Source: Micromonospora ferruginea (GTDB taxonomy: Bacteria; Actinomycetota; Actinomycetes; Mycobacteriales; Micromonosporaceae). From it: 64,000 bases of DNA. The translations under genes and the position numbers were made by a program. Every line of letters starts with the position of its first letter. Position 1 is the first letter of the stretch. The notes under the pieces are model-generated. The model was not told the DNA's origin, made no database searches, and saw nothing but the letters and a program-made list of their open reading frames with translations. Positions 43,210-51,949 of the stretch are shown one piece after another. Location: NCBI RefSeq assembly GCF_013694245.2, contig NZ_CP059322.2:3913001-3977000 (forward strand), in the 5' to 3' direction.

Positions 43210-44475
43210 TCAGACCCCGGACGCGGCCACCGGGCCGGGGCGCTCGCGACCATCCGACCCGGTGAGGCGCTCCAGGTGACTCAGCGGCAGGTGCGGCGGC
43301 TGCCACTCCAGGAACAGGGCGGTGGCGTCGTCGTCGAGCTGGTCCTGCTGGTACGCGAGGACCGCGCGCACCAGGCGGCGCATCGTCTCCGGGCTGGGCA
43401 GCCGGTCGTTGAGGGCCCGCTCGACGAAGTCGACCAGCCGGTCGAGGCCGAACCGTTCCCCGTTGTCGCCACGCGCGTCGGTGATGCCGTCGGTGTAGGC
43501 GAGGATGCGGTCGCCCGGATGCAGCGCCTCCTCGTGCACCCGGGGACGCCGCTCCGACAGGTTGCCCAGCCCGAGCGGCAGCATGGTCGGCCCCGGCAGC
43601 GCCCGGATGGCCTTGCCGTCACGCAGCAGCATCGCGCCGGGGTGGCCGGCGTTGATGATCCTGAGCAGGCCGGTCCGCCGGTCCAGCTCGGCGAGCAGCG
43701 CGGTCGCGAACGTGCCGGGGTGCTCGGAGCGCACCCACCTGTCGATGCTGGTCGCCGTGTCGACCAGGTCCAGACCGGTGCGCCGGGCGTTGCGGTAGGC
43801 GCTGACCACGAGCGAGGCCATCGCGCTCGCCTTGATGCCGTGCCCGCAGGTGTCGAACAGCCCGACGCTGAGCACGTCGCCGTTGAGCGCGTAGTCGAAG
43901 ATGTCCCCGCCGACGTCGTAGCAGGGTTCGAGGATGGCGGTGATCACCAGGTCGTCGGTGGCGAACGTCAGCGGCGGCAGCAGCCCCCACACGATCTCGG
44001 CGGCGACCTGCATCGGAAGGCGGCGGCGGATCCGTTCCACCACGTCGCCGTAGAGCCGGCGGTTCACCAGGAGCTGGGCGACGTTGACCGCCACCTCCCA
44101 GGCCGGCCGCTCCAGCGCGGAGCCGCCGGCCTCCGGCGACACGACCTCCAGCACGCCCAGCCGTTCACAGCCGAGCAGCAGGGGCACCCAGAGCCGGTCC
44201 GGGCGGTCGGGGGCGCGCTGCACCTCCAGGCTGGTGAACGCCCGACCGGCCAGGGTCGTCTCGATCACCAGCTCGTCGCGGGTCAGGCCGGGGCCGAGCA
44301 GGGGTACGAGCGAGGACTGCGTGTAGTCGGCCAGGTAGACCACCATCTCGGTGGCGCCCACCGCCGGCGCGGCCCGGCTGACCAGGAGCGACAGCTCGTC
44401 CGGCCCGCCCCGGGGGGCGTTGAGTTGCAGCCAACGCGCCGCGTCGCCGCCGTCGACCACACCGCACCTCCCCAT
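43210..44475 (-). CDS. PP2C/SpoIIE-type serine phosphatase with N-terminal sensor region
   Basis: 421 residues. A GAF-like N-terminal region (about 10-150) is followed by a helical linker and a SpoIIE/PP2C domain (about 185-400). Metal-site residues: D in YDVGGDIFDY, D in GLFDTCGHG, D in AYTDGITDA, and the closing DDDATALF. Family role: dephosphorylates STAS antagonists in partner-switching control of sigma factors, or other Ser/Thr targets. Unlike the sensor at 4787 it has no kinase or HATPase module. ATG 44475 is preceded by GGTGGGGAC. Its neighbours (Uma2, GNAT) do not suggest a partner. Confidence 0.9.
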   Translation of the reverse strand: MGRCGVVDGGDAARWLQLNAPRGGPDELSLLVSRAAPAVGATEMVVYLADYTQSSLVPLLGPGLTRDELVIETTLAGRAFTSLEVQRAPDRPDRLWVPLLLGCERLGVLEVVSPEAGGSALERPAWEVAVNVAQLLVNRRLYGDVVERIRRRLPMQVAAEIVWGLLPPLTFATDDLVITAILEPCYDVGGDIFDYALNGDVLSVGLFDTCGHGIKASAMASLVVSAYRNARRTGLDLVDTATSIDRWVRSEHPGTFATALLAELDRRTGLLRIINAGHPGAMLLRDGKAIRALPGPTMLPLGLGNLSERRPRVHEEALHPGDRILAYTDGITDARGDNGERFGLDRLVDFVERALNDRLPSPETMRRLVRAVLAYQQDQLDDDATALFLEWQPPHLPLSHLERLTGSDGRERPGPVAASGV

Positions 44476-44518
44476 GTCCCCACCACCGTAGGGAGGCCGG
44501 CGGCAAACCGCCAACGAG

Positions 44519-45064
44519 CTAGACGGGGCGATCCAGGACGAAGGTCTCCAACTCGGCGCCGCCGTACCAGTCGGTGCGGACCCCGAGGTGGGTCATCCCG
44601 AGCCGCCGGGCCACCGCCATCGACGGCTCGTTGCCCGCCATCACCACCGCGTACACCCGCTCGGTGCCGGTGGCGAACTCCCGCTCCAGCACCGCGCGGG
44701 CCGCCTCGGTGGCGTAGCCGTGGCCCTGGGCGTCCGGGTGCAGGTGCCAGCCGACCTCGATGTCGTCGGTCGGGGTGACACCGTCGCGGCCGGGCAACGG
44801 CTTGAGCAGCACGCTGCCGGCCGCGCAGCCCGCCGCGCGGGGCTCGATCGCCCACAGGCCCCAGCGACCGTGGGACGGGGCGTTGCGCTCGCGCCAGGTG
44901 CGCACCCGCTCCCGCGCCTCGCCGGGCTGGGTCATCCGCCCCTTGCCGCCGCCCAGCCAGCGCATGACCTCCTCGCGGGAGTAGATGTCGTAGACCCGGG
45001 CGAGGTCGTCGGGTGACTCGGTCCAGTCCCGGACCACGAGCCGCTCGGTCGAGGCGATCATCAT
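44519..45064 (-). CDS. GNAT acetyltransferase (RimJ/RimL type)
   Basis: 181 residues. Begins ASTERLVVRDWTESD-like, the usual RimJ/RimL-type opening, with acetyl-CoA loop HPDAQGHGYATEAARAV and the ending NEPSMAVARRLGMTHLG. Targets of this subfamily range from ribosomal protein N-termini to antibiotics; none can be assigned. Two adjacent ATG codons at 45064 and 45061; the first is used. Divergent from the YihY gene. Confidence 0.88.
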   Translation of the reverse strand: MMIASTERLVVRDWTESPDDLARVYDIYSREEVMRWLGGGKGRMTQPGEARERVRTWRERNAPSHGRWGLWAIEPRAAGCAAGSVLLKPLPGRDGVTPTDDIEVGWHLHPDAQGHGYATEAARAVLEREFATGTERVYAVVMAGNEPSMAVARRLGMTHLGVRTDWYGGAELETFVLDRPV

Positions 45065-45115
45065 GACGCCGGATCGTAATGCGTGACGGACCGGCGCACC
45101 GGGAACGAGAGGGCG

Positions 45116-45958
45116 ATGGGCGACGGCTGGCAGCGTACGAAGCGGATCACCTCGGCGGCGTTCCGGCCGGTCCGGGGGCGGGACCTCTCCCTGCACGCCG
45201 CCGCGATCACGTTCTACGGTGCGATCGCCGTGGTGCCGGTGGCGCTGCTGGCGATCTGGCTCACCGGGCTGCTCGCCGGCGACGACCGGGTGCGCCGGCT
45301 GACCGGGTACGCGATCGAGACGCTGCCCACCGAGATCGGCGCGCACCGGGCGGTGGCCGCGCTGGTCGAGGCCGGGTTGGGGTTGACCCCGTTGCTGGCG
45401 CTGGCCTCGCTGCTGCCGGCCTCGCTCTACGGCGAGGGGCTGCGCCGGGCGTTCGTCTCGGTGGCCGAGCCGCGTGCCGAGTCCGGCGCGCTGGTCGGCT
45501 GGCGCGGCCGGCTGCTGCTGCTCCCGCTGCTCGCCCCGGCCCCGGCGCTGCTGCTGTCGATCCTGCTCGCGTTGCCGCTGACCACCCGGCTGGTCCGGCA
45601 GGGCGGCTGGATCGGCGCGCTCGGCGTGGTGCTGTCATTCCTGGCGGTCTGGCTGGTGCTCACGCCGGTGCTGGTGTGGGTGTTCCGGGTGGTCGGCCCG
45701 GCCTCGCCGGACTGGCTCGCCACGCTCGGCATGGGCTCGTTCACCGCCGCGAACCTCTCCGGCTTCCTGCACGGCTTCGTGCTGTTCTGCTCGCTGCCGC
45801 TGAACCTGGGCGTGCCGTTCGGCGGGTTCGACGAGATCGGCGGCGGGGTGGCCGTGCTGCTCTGGCTCTACCTGTTCCACGTGATCGTGCTGGCCGGCTA
45901 CTCGGCCACGCTGGCGCTCAGCCGGTGGCGGGCCGCCCGGGAGGCGGCCCGCGCCTGA
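45116..45958 (+). CDS. YihY/virulence factor BrkB-family membrane protein
   Basis: 280 residues, six hydrophobic segments. Starts with SAAFRPVRGRDLSLHAAAITFYGAIAVVPVALL, the family's first amphipathic and membrane segments, and ends in the usual LLWLYLFHVIVLAGYSATL. Function unknown; historically mistaken for RNase BN. ATG 45116 has GAGAGGG close upstream; an in-frame GTG at 45083 is possible but lacks a ribosome binding site. Converges with the PhoX gene, 11 bp between stops. Confidence 0.88.
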   Translation: MGDGWQRTKRITSAAFRPVRGRDLSLHAAAITFYGAIAVVPVALLAIWLTGLLAGDDRVRRLTGYAIETLPTEIGAHRAVAALVEAGLGLTPLLALASLLPASLYGEGLRRAFVSVAEPRAESGALVGWRGRLLLLPLLAPAPALLLSILLALPLTTRLVRQGGWIGALGVVLSFLAVWLVLTPVLVWVFRVVGPASPDWLATLGMGSFTAANLSGFLHGFVLFCSLPLNLGVPFGGFDEIGGGVAVLLWLYLFHVIVLAGYSATLALSRWRAAREAARA

Positions 45959-45969
45959 GCCGGTGCGCC

Positions 45970-47136
45970 TCAGCGTCGGAACGGGCCGCGCACCTCGTAG
46001 GTGATGCCGCCGCTGCCAGCCTTCGCGCCGCTGGTGCCGCGCTGCGAGGAGAAGTAGAGCCGGCTGCCGTCCGGCGTGAACGCCGGGCCGGTGAGTTCCG
46101 ACGCGGGCTGCCCGAGCAGCCGCGCGAACGGCGTCACCACACCCTCGGGCGTGATCATGTTGATCTCCATGTCGCCGCCGTCCTCGGCCACGTAGAGGTC
46201 GCCGCCGGCGGTGCCGGTGATGTTGTCCACCCCGGTCAGCGGCGCCGCGCCGGCCTCCACCAGCGAGTCGTCGTACGCCAGGTCGAGCCGCTGCCCCACC
46301 GGGTCGTACGCCCACACCCGGTTGTCGCCCTTCGTGGTGAACCAGCAGGTGTCGTCCGCGTACCAGCAGCCCTCCCCGCCGTCGAACACCTGCGCGTCGC
46401 GCACCTGGAAGCGGGTGGGGACCGGGAAGCCGTCCCGGTCCGGCACGTCCCGCCAGGTGACCGGCCCGGTCACCTGGCCGTCCCGGGCGCACAGCACCTG
46501 GAGCCGGCCGGTGCGCAGGTCGCCCCAGGTGTCCGGGACGAAACGGTAGAAGCAGCCGTCCGGCTCGTCCTCGGTCAGGTAGACCACCTGCCGGGCCGGG
46601 TCGCAGGCCGCCGCCTCGTGCTTGAAGCGGCCCATCCGGGTCCGCTCCGCACCGGACCGGCCGCCGGCCGGCCAGGTCTCGAAGACCCGACCCAACGGCA
46701 CCTCCTCGCAGGAGAGCCAGGTCCCCCACGGGGTGGGCCCGCCGGCGCAGTTGGTGCTGGTGCCGCTGAGGATCCGGTACGCGTCGGTGACCGACCCGTC
46801 GGCCGCGAAGCGCAGCGCCGAGGCGCCGCCGACCAGCGGGACCTCCGAGTTGGAGACGTAGATCCAGCCGTCGCCGGCCGGGAAGCAGGCGCCGCCGTCG
46901 GGCGCCCAGTGCCAGACGTACGAGGTGCCGGGCACCCGCTGGCCGGAGCGGGCCACCACCCGGCCGGTGAAGCCGGCCGGCAACTGGAGGCCGTCGGCGT
47001 CGGCGGCCAGCAGGTCGCCGTAGGGGCCGGGGCCGGGCTGGGCGGGCGCGGCCGGGGCGGCGGCGGCCCACAGGCTGCCCGCGAAGGCGGTGCCACCGGC
47101 GACGGTGACGGCGCGCAGGACGGTGCGACGGTCCAT
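45970..47136 (-). CDS. PhoX-family (DUF839) phosphatase-like exported protein
   Basis: 388 residues. The N-terminus MDRRTVLRAVTVAGGTAFAG is a twin-arginine (Tat) signal, followed by AAAAPAAPA. The body matches PhoX/DUF839: WLSCEE, RMGRFKHEAAA, YLTEDE, VDNITGTAGGDLYVAEDGG and the final FTPDGSRLYFSSQRG. PhoX enzymes are calcium- and iron-dependent alkaline phosphatases exported folded, consistent with Tat. This member is shorter than the best-studied PhoX (roughly 550-700 residues), and catalytic residues cannot all be checked by eye. GGGGAGG lies 7 bases before ATG 47136. Confidence 0.88.
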   Translation of the reverse strand: MDRRTVLRAVTVAGGTAFAGSLWAAAAPAAPAQPGPGPYGDLLAADADGLQLPAGFTGRVVARSGQRVPGTSYVWHWAPDGGACFPAGDGWIYVSNSEVPLVGGASALRFAADGSVTDAYRILSGTSTNCAGGPTPWGTWLSCEEVPLGRVFETWPAGGRSGAERTRMGRFKHEAAACDPARQVVYLTEDEPDGCFYRFVPDTWGDLRTGRLQVLCARDGQVTGPVTWRDVPDRDGFPVPTRFQVRDAQVFDGGEGCWYADDTCWFTTKGDNRVWAYDPVGQRLDLAYDDSLVEAGAAPLTGVDNITGTAGGDLYVAEDGGDMEINMITPEGVVTPFARLLGQPASELTGPAFTPDGSRLYFSSQRGTSGAKAGSGGITYEVRGPFRR

Positions 47137-47227
47137 CGGTTGACCTCCCCGAGACGGTGACTCTCCCCCGACGGTAGACCCGCCGCCGCATCGACCGCTG
47201 CCTCTGCCCGGTGAACGCGGGGTGACC

Positions 47228-47647
47228 TCAGAGGCGGTCCACGTACCGTTTCGCCTCCGCCAGCGACCAGCCGGTGTGGTCCCGGACCAGCTTGACCGCG
47301 TGGATCTTCTTCCCGCGGTGGGTGAGCCGGGTCGCCTCGGCGCGCACCCCGTCGTCGAGGTCGGCCGGGCCGGCGGGTCGGGCCGGCGGCACGCCACCCG
47401 CGCGCAACGCGTCGACCGCCTGTTTCGCCTCCAGCAACGGCAACCCGGTCTGCTCGCGGAGCAGCTTGACCGCCTCGACCGTCCGCCCCGCACGCGCCAG
47501 CCGGAGCACCTCCCCCTGCCCGCCCCGGGTGGCCGGGTCCGGGGCCACCAGGTCCCGGGGACGGCCGGCGGGGCGCCGGAACACGAACAGGAGCAGCAGA
47601 AGCATGACGATCACGGCCAGGAGCACGAACTGGGGACCCTCGGGCAT
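47228..47647 (-). CDS. Membrane-anchored protein with two ribosomal L7/L12 C-terminal-like repeats
   Basis: 139 residues. An N-terminal transmembrane helix (about 7-23, FVLLAVIVMLLLLLFVF) and a Pro/Arg-rich linker lead to two similar helical motifs: GRTVEAVKLLREQTGLPLLE (54-73) with KQAVDAL, and KKIHAVKLVRDHTGWSLAEA (113-132) with KRYVDRL. Each copies the K-I-x-x-V-K-x-V-R-E-x-T-G-L-x-L-x-E-A-K helix-turn-helix of the L7/L12 C-terminal domain, the part that binds translation factors. Not a ribosomal stalk protein (no N-terminal dimerisation domain). Function unknown; tethering to translation factors or a structural mimic is speculation. Confidence 0.8.
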   Translation of the reverse strand: MPEGPQFVLLAVIVMLLLLLFVFRRPAGRPRDLVAPDPATRGGQGEVLRLARAGRTVEAVKLLREQTGLPLLEAKQAVDALRAGGVPPARPAGPADLDDGVRAEATRLTHRGKKIHAVKLVRDHTGWSLAEAKRYVDRL

Positions 47648-47715
47648 GCGCGCCACGGTAACGCCCGGCCGCGAACCCTCCCGCCACGGTCCGCCCGCCA
47701 GTAGGCTCCGGTCCC

Positions 47716-49311
47716 ATGAATGACGGGAGTGAGCTGCCGGCACGCGCCGACGTCGTCGTGGTCGGCTCCGGGCACAACGGCCTGGTCTCGGCGATCCTGC
47801 TGGCCCGCGCCGGCCTCGACGTGCTGGTGCTGGAGGCGGCCGAGGTGATCGGCGGGGCCACCCGCACCGAGAACCCGTTCCCCAAGGTGCCCGGGCTGCG
47901 GCACTCCACCGGGTCGTACCTGCTCGGGCTGATGCCGCCGGAACTGCTCGCCACGCTCGACGTGACCATCCCGGTGGTGCGCCGCGACCCGCACTACTTC
48001 CTGCCCACGCCGGGCGGGCAGGGCTCGCCGTACCTGCTGTTCGGCCGCGACACCGCGGCCACCCGGCGGCAGCTCACCGAGATGTTCTCGGCGGCCGACG
48101 TGGCCGCCGACGACGCGCTCCAGGCCGAGCTGGCGCAGCTCCGCGACGACCTGGCGCCGGCCTGGCTGGCCGAGCCGCTGCCGGTCGAGGAGACCGCCGA
48201 GCGCTACGTCCGGCCGGCCCTGCGACAGGTCTTCGTGGACCTGGTGCGCGGCTCGGTCGCCGACCACCTGGCCCGCTTCGACTTCCGCTCCGAGCTGCTG
48301 GTCAGCATGTACGCGGTGACCGACGGGCTGTCCGGGCTCAACGCCGGCCCGGACGACCCGGGCACCGGGCACAACTTCCTCGTTCACAATATGTGTAGAT
48401 TGCCGGATTCAGGCGGCACCTGGATGATCGCCCGGGGCGGCATGGGCACCGTGTCGGGCACGTTCGCCGACGCCGCCCGGTCCGCCGGTGCCCGGATCGT
48501 CACCGGCGTCCCGGTCAGCGCGATCACGCTGGACGGCGGCGCCGCGTCGGGCGTGGTGCTGGCCGACGGCCGCGAGGTGGCCGCCCGGGTGGTGCTGGGC
48601 GCGTGCGACCCGTACCGGCTGATGGAGCTGCTGCCCGACGGCGCGCTCCCGGCGGAGCTGGGCGCGCGGATGACGGCGGCCCGCCGGCCCGGCACCACGC
48701 TCAAGCTCAACCTGGCGCTCACCGGGCTGCCCCGCTTCTCCTGCCTGCCGGCCGACGCGCCGAGCCCGTTCGGCTCCACCATCCACCTGCTCCCCGGCTC
48801 CGACTCGCTGGTCGGGGGCGGCGGGTCGTCGCCGATGGCCGCGCTGCGCGGCATGTGGGCCGACGTGCAGGCCGGACGGCTGCCGGAGGAGCCGACGATC
48901 GAGTGGTACCTGCACACCACGGTCGACCCGTCGCTGTCCGACGACGCCGGGCACCACTCGTCGGCGCTGTTCGTCCAGTCGGTCCCCTACGAGCTGGCCG
49001 GCACCACCTGGGACGCGGCGCTGCCCGGGTACGTGGAGCGGCTGGTCGCGATCTGCGAGCGGTACGCGCCGGGCACCGGCGACCTGATCGCGGACGCGGT
49101 GCCGCTGCCCCCGCCCGGCATCGAGGCGCACTTCGGCATCACCGGCGGGCACATCCACCACGTCGACAACACGGTGTCGTTCACCGACCGGATGCCGTAC
49201 GCGACAGGCGTTCCCGGCGTCTACGCCGGCAGCGCCGGCTGCCACCCGGCGGGCAGCGTGATCGGCGCCGCCGGCCACAACGCCGCCCGCCGCATCCTCG
49301 CCGACATGTAA
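47716..49311 (+). CDS. Phytoene desaturase-like FAD-dependent oxidoreductase (PYROXD2-like)
   Basis: 531 residues. N-terminal FAD-binding VVVGSGHNGLVSAILLARAG with downstream VLEAAEVIGGATRTE (dinucleotide fold and GG motif), and C-terminal GCHPAGSVIGAAGHNAAR closing the FAD site, the ending typical of the PYROXD2 branch of CrtI-like proteins rather than true carotenoid desaturases. The substrate is unknown; no carotenoid genes nearby. A striking cluster of AT-rich rare codons lies at 48382-48411 (GTT, AAT, TGT, AGA, TTG, GAT, TCA within ten codons) in an otherwise highly GC-biased gene. The stop codon is the first triplet of a GGGGCCCC element. Confidence 0.9.
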   Translation: MNDGSELPARADVVVVGSGHNGLVSAILLARAGLDVLVLEAAEVIGGATRTENPFPKVPGLRHSTGSYLLGLMPPELLATLDVTIPVVRRDPHYFLPTPGGQGSPYLLFGRDTAATRRQLTEMFSAADVAADDALQAELAQLRDDLAPAWLAEPLPVEETAERYVRPALRQVFVDLVRGSVADHLARFDFRSELLVSMYAVTDGLSGLNAGPDDPGTGHNFLVHNMCRLPDSGGTWMIARGGMGTVSGTFADAARSAGARIVTGVPVSAITLDGGAASGVVLADGREVAARVVLGACDPYRLMELLPDGALPAELGARMTAARRPGTTLKLNLALTGLPRFSCLPADAPSPFGSTIHLLPGSDSLVGGGGSSPMAALRGMWADVQAGRLPEEPTIEWYLHTTVDPSLSDDAGHHSSALFVQSVPYELAGTTWDAALPGYVERLVAICERYAPGTGDLIADAVPLPPPGIEAHFGITGGHIHHVDNTVSFTDRMPYATGVPGVYAGSAGCHPAGSVIGAAGHNAARRILADM

Positions 49312-49362
49312 GGCGGGGGCCCCGGTTAACGCTTTCGGTATAGGCGGGGCCCCCGCCTAACA
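49309..49362. repeat. GGGGCCCC/TTAAC intergenic element (copy 3)
   Basis: TAAGGCGGGGGCCCC, beginning with the upstream gene's TAA, pairs with GGGGCCCCCGCCTAA at the right end; between them are GTTAACGC and GGTATAGGC. It sits in a 54-bp gap between convergent genes and can act as a bidirectional terminator. Confidence 0.82.
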
Positions 49363-49365
49363 CCG

Positions 49366-50052
49366 TCACGGCGAAGCGGCCTCCTGGCCGGCGCGTGGGA
49401 GGTCGCCGGGGCCGCGGATCACGTAGAGGCCGACCAGCAGCAGGTACGCCAGCAGGCTGAGGATCGGGTCGACGAACACCACCGCGAACGCGACCAGGTA
49501 GAGCAGCGGGCCGAGCCGGAACCGGCGGGCCACCGCCCGGGCCAGGCTCGGGTCGAGATCCGGGTGCAGCAGGCCACGGCGGCGCGCCCACCACCAGCTC
49601 AGGTTGAAGAAGATCGCCTCGCCGAGCACCGTGCCGACGTAGAGCGCGGCAGTCAGCCGCTGCTCACCGGGCGTCCCGCGCAGGTTGTCCGCGAGCAGGT
49701 TCGCGGTGAACGGGATGGCCGCCACGAACATCAGCAGCAGCAGGTTCAGCACCAGCAGCATCTGGTCGACCCGGCAGACGTACCGCCACATGTTGTGGTG
49801 GGTCAGCCAGACCTGGCCCACCACGGCGAAGGTGATCACGTACGCCAGGTAGGCCCGCCACTCGTGCGCCAGCGCGGCCGGCAACCCCTTGCCGTCGGGC
49901 GCGTCCGGGCCGAACTGGAGCAGCTCGACCGCCATCAGCGTGAGCACGATGGCGATCACCGCGTCGCTGAACGCCTCCACCCGGGAGGCGTCGCGCGCCA
50001 TCTCGCTGCTGCGCCCGAACCGGTAACCCGGCTCCCTGTCCGCACCCGTCAC
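49366..50052 (-). CDS. TMEM175/DUF1211-family potassium channel-like protein
   Basis: 228 residues, six hydrophobic segments. The signature R-x3-F-S-D of prokaryotic TMEM175 is RVEAFSD at 24-30, followed by AVIAIVLTLMAVEL, whose isoleucine-lined helix forms the pore in characterised channels. A second helix group follows after a WLTHHNMWRYV loop. Prokaryotic TMEM175 proteins are leaky potassium channels (family knowledge). GTG 50052 has GAGGGGG 6 bases upstream and is preferred over a GTG 18 bases earlier. Confidence 0.88.
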   Translation of the reverse strand: MTGADREPGYRFGRSSEMARDASRVEAFSDAVIAIVLTLMAVELLQFGPDAPDGKGLPAALAHEWRAYLAYVITFAVVGQVWLTHHNMWRYVCRVDQMLLVLNLLLLMFVAAIPFTANLLADNLRGTPGEQRLTAALYVGTVLGEAIFFNLSWWWARRRGLLHPDLDPSLARAVARRFRLGPLLYLVAFAVVFVDPILSLLAYLLLVGLYVIRGPGDLPRAGQEAASP

Positions 50053-50109
50053 CCGCCGCCCCCTCACCACGATGGTCGCGCGCCTCAGGCGGCGGGCGGG
50101 GCGAAAGCG

Positions 50110-51690
50110 TCAGATGATCGCGTCCCCGGCCGGCGCCGGGGTCTCCTCGTCGGCCCGGTGGGCGCGGATCTTGTGCCCGACGCTGGTCAGGCAACGGCCG
50201 CTGGCCAGGTCGAACTTCCAGCCGTGCAACTGGCAGGTGAGCTGGTCGCCGTCGACGATGCCGAACCGGCTCAGGTCCGCCTTCAGGTGCGGGCAGCGCC
50301 GCTGCACCACCCAGCCGTCGAGCGTGATGTCCTCCGCGTCGACCGCCCGCTCGTGCTCGTCGTACCAGCCCTCGGCGTACTGGAGACGCTCCTCGGAGAG
50401 GCACTTGAAGAACGCGTAGACGAACTCGTTGTACTGGCCGATGCGGGCCGCGGAGAACCGGCAGGACAGGAAGAGCGAGTTGACCCAGTCGACCTCACCG
50501 ATGTGCAGCAGGTGCTCGACCAACGCCCGCTCGGTCCGGAACCGGTAGCGGACCTTCTCGTCCGCGTACGGCCGGACCTCCTTGCCGGGGAAGTCCACCA
50601 CGATCGACTCGACGTCGTTGCCGTCGTAGGAGACCAGGTCGAAGCGGACCGGCCCGCCGACGCCCTTGGCCAGGTAGATCGACTCGTCCAGCAGCGGCTC
50701 GATCCGGCGCTTCATCTCGCCCAGCACGTCGACCTCGGGGTGCCGCCAGGACGCCTTCTCGGCCTCGATGACGCCGCGCTTGCGCTCCCGCATCTCCTCC
50801 AGGTGGGCGACCTTGTTCGCGAAGAACTCCTCGACCGGCTGGGGATGGGTGGTGGTCGCACCGGACGTGGTGACCTCGGCGACGCTGCCCGGCAGCAGCA
50901 CGATGCCGTTGGTGCCGCCGACCTTCGCGTACTCCGACAGGAAGACCGACTGGTCGGGGAAGATGTTGCCCTCGTCGCCGAAGATGTCGTTGAACTGCCA
51001 CAGCTCGTCGTCGAGGAAACACGGCGGGCCGGCGATCGGGAAGACGTTGTCGGCCTTCAGGTCGTCGATGTAGCGCCAGGTGCGGTCGAACTGCCGGTCC
51101 CGCTTCTGCTTGCCGAACGCGGTCTTCGCCGACTGCGGCAGCTCGTAGACCATCGGGTACCAGATCGCGCCGGAGAACTGGAGCATGTGCGCGTGCACGT
51201 GGCCCAACTCGGCGAAGACGGTCAGGTCGGTGGGTCGGGCGTCGTTCTGGTTGAGCAGGCGGACGCCGTCGTACTCCACCCAGAGCGACGAGTCGCCGAT
51301 CGGGCCGTCGGTCGGGCTGGTCAACGCCTGGATCATGATCTTCAGCCCGCCGGGCAGCTCCACGACCTGCTCGTTCGGAGCCTTCAGGAACTTCGTGAAG
51401 CCCAGCTCGCGCAGCTCGTCCTCCATCTCGGAGGTGGGGAACTCGGGCAGCAGGACGGTCGCGTCCTTCGAGATCACGTCGCGCAGGTGCTTGGCGTCGA
51501 AGTGGTCCCGGTGCAGGTGCGACACGTACAGGTAGTCGACCTGGCCCAGCGTCGCCCAGTCGAGCAGGGAGTTGTCCGGGAAGGGGAACCACGAGGCGAA
51601 GTAGGCGGGGTTGACCCACGGGTCGCACAGGATGCTGCCCGCGGGCGTGTCGATCCGCATGCTGGCGTGGCCCGTACCGGTCACTCGCAC
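50110..51690 (-). CDS. namH: Metallo-beta-lactamase/Rieske protein, probable UDP-N-acetylmuramate hydroxylase (NamH-like)
   Basis: 526 residues. The N-terminal metallo-beta-lactamase fold begins VTGTGHASM and carries HLHRDHFD (H58, H60, D62, H63). The C-terminal Rieske [2Fe-2S] site has C466-P-H468 and C486-x2-H489 (CQLHGW). The same fold combination occurs in CMP-Neu5Ac hydroxylase and in mycobacterial NamH (Rv3818, from memory), which turns UDP-MurNAc into UDP-MurNGlyc. Micromonosporaceae have glycolylated muramic acid in their wall, so the role fits. GTG 51690 follows GAGGGGG by 6-7 bases; an ATG 24 bases upstream would put that purine tract inside the gene. No peptidoglycan genes adjoin it. 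Confidence 0.72.
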   Translation of the reverse strand: MRVTGTGHASMRIDTPAGSILCDPWVNPAYFASWFPFPDNSLLDWATLGQVDYLYVSHLHRDHFDAKHLRDVISKDATVLLPEFPTSEMEDELRELGFTKFLKAPNEQVVELPGGLKIMIQALTSPTDGPIGDSSLWVEYDGVRLLNQNDARPTDLTVFAELGHVHAHMLQFSGAIWYPMVYELPQSAKTAFGKQKRDRQFDRTWRYIDDLKADNVFPIAGPPCFLDDELWQFNDIFGDEGNIFPDQSVFLSEYAKVGGTNGIVLLPGSVAEVTTSGATTTHPQPVEEFFANKVAHLEEMRERKRGVIEAEKASWRHPEVDVLGEMKRRIEPLLDESIYLAKGVGGPVRFDLVSYDGNDVESIVVDFPGKEVRPYADEKVRYRFRTERALVEHLLHIGEVDWVNSLFLSCRFSAARIGQYNEFVYAFFKCLSEERLQYAEGWYDEHERAVDAEDITLDGWVVQRRCPHLKADLSRFGIVDGDQLTCQLHGWKFDLASGRCLTSVGHKIRAHRADEETPAPAGDAII

Positions 51691-51949
51691 CGTAGTCCCC
51701 CTCGGAAAAGGCATCAGGCGTACGCCCCGACGCTACCGGAGACAGTCTGGCCACCGTCCCGCGACGCCCGTAGTGCCCGTCGACCCGGCCGGGACGGGTC
51801 CAACGGCCCGGGCCGATGCGCCCGCCGTCGCGCCCGCCCGCGGTCGCCCGCCCGGGTCATCCGCGTCCCGTCCGGCCGGACCCTGCGCCGGGGCCGCCGG
51901 GGGGCGTGCCAGACTAGCCGGAGATCCGATCGCGAGGGAAGGACCGACA

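Noticed and set aside
47716..49311. Carotenoid biosynthesis (crtI)
   Set aside because: The C-terminal motif and length fit the PYROXD2-like branch, and no crtB, crtE or other carotenoid gene is nearby.
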